Origin: Alphaproteobacteria bacterium
Lineage (GTDB): Bacteria > Pseudomonadota > Alphaproteobacteria > Caedimonadales > UBA1908
DNA length: 64,000 nt
Direction of reading: 5' to 3'
Assembly (NCBI GenBank): GCA_013911655.1
Contig: JACESU010000001.1
Span: 506,063-570,062, forward strand
Part shown: positions 62,903 through 64,000 of the stretch, piece after piece
Position numbering within the stretch: the first letter of the stretch is position 1
How the letters are laid out: each line of letters starts with the position of its first letter
Program-made: the position numbers and the translations under genes
Notes under the pieces: model-generated
What the model saw: only the letters and a program-made list of their open reading frames with translations
Databases searched by the model: none
What the model was told of the DNA's origin: nothing

Positions 62903-63628
62903 TTACCCGACCCACTTTTGGGTCAGGGCTTGGAGAGTGCCGTTGTCCTTTAGCTTTTTAAGGGCAGCGTTCACCTTGTCCTTTAAGGGAGAACCTTTGG
63001 CGACGGCAATGCAATATCCCGCATCAGAGGTTGCAATGACTTGTGCTGCCAGTCCCTTGTTCTTTTTAGAAAAAAGCACCCCTTGTGCGCCGTCAAGGAC
63101 AGCCACGTCAATGTGTCCTGCCTTTAGCGCTTCGATGACTTGGTTATTGGTATCCATGACAGTTAAGGAAAGGCCTGGCAGGTGATCCTTTAGCCAGATC
63201 TCGGTGGTGGTGCCAATCTGACAAGCAATTTTTTTGCCCTTGAGCTCGTCTGCGGTATGGATGGGATGTTCTTGCTTGTAGACAGCCGTCAGACTTTCCA
63301 CAAAATAGGGATCCGAAAGATCAAAAGTCTTTTTTCTGTCCTCAGTGACGGTCAAGGTGGAAATCCCTGCGTCCGCTGATCCTGTTTGGACAGCCGCAAG
63401 AAGGGACGCAAAGGGCAGATTCTCAAAATGTGCTTCTTTCCCCATCTCTTTGGCAAGGGCTGTTGCCAGATCCACATCAAGGCCGACAAGCTTGTCGTTT
63501 TCTAAATATTCAAAAGGTGGATAATCTGCACATAGCACGAAAGTGAGGGTTTTATCGTCTTTTTCTTGAGAGCATCCGCTTAAAACAAGGGAAGAAGCCA
63601 AAAGAAAGCTTGAAGCAATTTTATTCAT
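62903..63628 (-). CDS. polar amino acid ABC transporter, substrate-binding lipoprotein
   Basis: Periplasmic binding protein, family 3 (SBP_bac_3), 241 residues. The lipobox LSGC makes C19 the lipidated residue, so it is tethered, as some binding proteins are. Domain segments: YPPFEYLENDKLVGLDVDLA, NLPFASLLAAVQTGSADAGI (with VTEDRKKTFDLSDPYF) and KGKKIACQIGTTTE. Substrate is a polar amino acid; its divergent argR neighbour and the sites between make arginine or a related amino acid a fair guess. First gene of the operon; AGGA precedes the ATG. Confidence 0.92.
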   Translation of the reverse strand: MNKIASSFLLASSLVLSGCSQEKDDKTLTFVLCADYPPFEYLENDKLVGLDVDLATALAKEMGKEAHFENLPFASLLAAVQTGSADAGISTLTVTEDRKKTFDLSDPYFVESLTAVYKQEHPIHTADELKGKKIACQIGTTTEIWLKDHLPGLSLTVMDTNNQVIEALKAGHIDVAVLDGAQGVLFSKKNKGLAAQVIATSDAGYCIAVAKGSPLKDKVNAALKKLKDNGTLQALTQKWVG

Positions 63629-63681
63629 GTCGAAATCCTATCCATTTTAAATTCACTATATCCATATGTAGGAGAATATCC

Positions 63682-63737
63682 TTGCGGGATCAAGGGAAAA
63701 ATGAATATAATTCCAAAAGAGTGAATATCAGATGAAT
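63682..63737 (+). promoter_or_regulatory. argR promoter with ARG-box-like half sites
   Basis: TTGCGG (63682-63687), an 18-base spacer and a consensus TATAAT (63706-63711) form a promoter for the argR-type gene. The -10 sits within an inverted repeat GAAT-ATA-ATTC (63703-63713). TGAAT half-sites, the core of the ARG box, occur at 63702, 63722 and 63733, and ATTCA occurs twice on the other side towards the ABC operon (near 63624 and 63651). Spacing differs by one base from the E. coli box, so this is a candidate for self-control and shared control. Confidence 0.5.
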
Positions 63738-64000
63738 AGGAGAGTGGTTTTGGCCCATGATCAAGTGGTGGACGGACATATTGTTCACATCGTCCAACAA
63801 CAAGAAATTAAAGAGCAATCGCACCTGGCGCGGGAACTGCAAAAAAGAGGGTTTGATCTTCCTCAAGCAACGCTTTCCAGGCGTCTTAAGAAATTGAATG
63901 TGGTCAAGGTGGGGGGCGCGTACAAGGTGCTATCCCAACCAACAGCTGTGCTTCCCCAGGTCCTCAGTGTAAAAAAATCTGATTTTGGGTTTTTGGTACT
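63732..64000 (+). CDS. argR: arginine repressor ArgR-type regulator (partial, cut by window end)
   Basis: The first 89 residues are seen; the frame continues beyond the window. The N-terminal winged-helix domain fits ArgR: HIVQQQEIKEQSHLARELQK followed by GFDLPQATLSRRLKKLNVVK, where the recognition helix pattern QATLSR is the family mark. The C-terminal domain, which binds arginine and forms the hexamer, would lie mostly outside. It is divergent from the amino acid ABC importer, a usual arrangement for a regulator and its target. The ATG at 63732 has only a weak ribosome binding site (GAGTG). Confidence 0.82.
   Translation, partial: MNRRVVLAHDQVVDGHIVHIVQQQEIKEQSHLARELQKRGFDLPQATLSRRLKKLNVVKVGGAYKVLSQPTAVLPQVLSVKKSDFGFLV

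Overview
The window reads as one contiguous piece of chromosome from an alphaproteobacterium with moderate G+C. The basis is the gene families: pyrG-kdsA-eno in a row, a MucR/Ros-type regulator, homologues of the mitochondrial complex I factors NDUFA9 and NDUFAF5, and cpoB next to tilS. kdsA, heptosyltransferase, lnt and an Arn-like lipid A modification set show a Gram-negative envelope. I cannot fix the genus. A secreted ankyrin protein and a degenerate secreted subtilase would fit a host-associated or protist-associated relative, but that is inference. I see no rRNA, CRISPR array, insertion sequence, prophage or plasmid backbone. There is one tRNA, tRNA-Arg(CCT).

Layout. 0-4.5 kb (+): CTP synthase, KDO-8-P synthase, enolase and a peptidoglycan amidase. 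4.5-7.2 kb (-): SppA and FabI. 7.4-10.8 kb: a block of poorly known small genes (two secreted proteins, a stand-alone CZB zinc-binding domain, an exported repeat protein) with the longest gene-poor stretch. 10.9-13.1 kb (+): cpoB-tilS. 13.1-20.3 kb: mixed single genes (glutaminase, 2OG oxygenase, NDUFA9-like, VanW, flavoprotein, GrpB-GNAT fusion, two methyltransferases). 20.3-24.7 kb (-): an RND efflux pump, divergent from LPS glycosyltransferases at 24.8-27.0 kb; a 27-bp palindrome lies between them. 27.1-35.7 kb (+): the translation block thrS-infC-rpmI-rplT, pheS-pheT-lepA. 35.7-42.2 kb (+): rimI-like, mucR-like, miaB, phoH, ybeY, corC, lnt. 42.2-48.7 kb (+): S9 peptidase, tRNA-Arg, rpsD, Nudix, an MFS pump with a structured leader, DEAD-box helicase. 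48.8-50.5 kb (+): TauE plus a persulfide-dioxygenase-like MBL protein. 50.5-55.8 kb (+): a five-gene Arn-like operon. 55.9-61.4 kb (-): LprI-ankyrin protein, cytochrome b561, an overlapping membrane protein/SdhE-like/lipoprotein trio and a degenerate subtilase. 61.6-63.6 kb (-): a polar amino acid ABC importer, divergent from an argR-type gene cut by the window end.

Most of the window is ordinary housekeeping. The points most worth a second look are the compact Arn operon lacking the formyltransferase and deformylase steps, the 58.3-61.4 kb cluster of envelope genes, the LprI-ankyrin fusion, an A8 tract that puts the best start codon of a secreted protein out of frame, three consecutive hairpins ahead of the MFS pump, and strong palindromes lying over or near the promoters of fabI, the efflux operon and argR.
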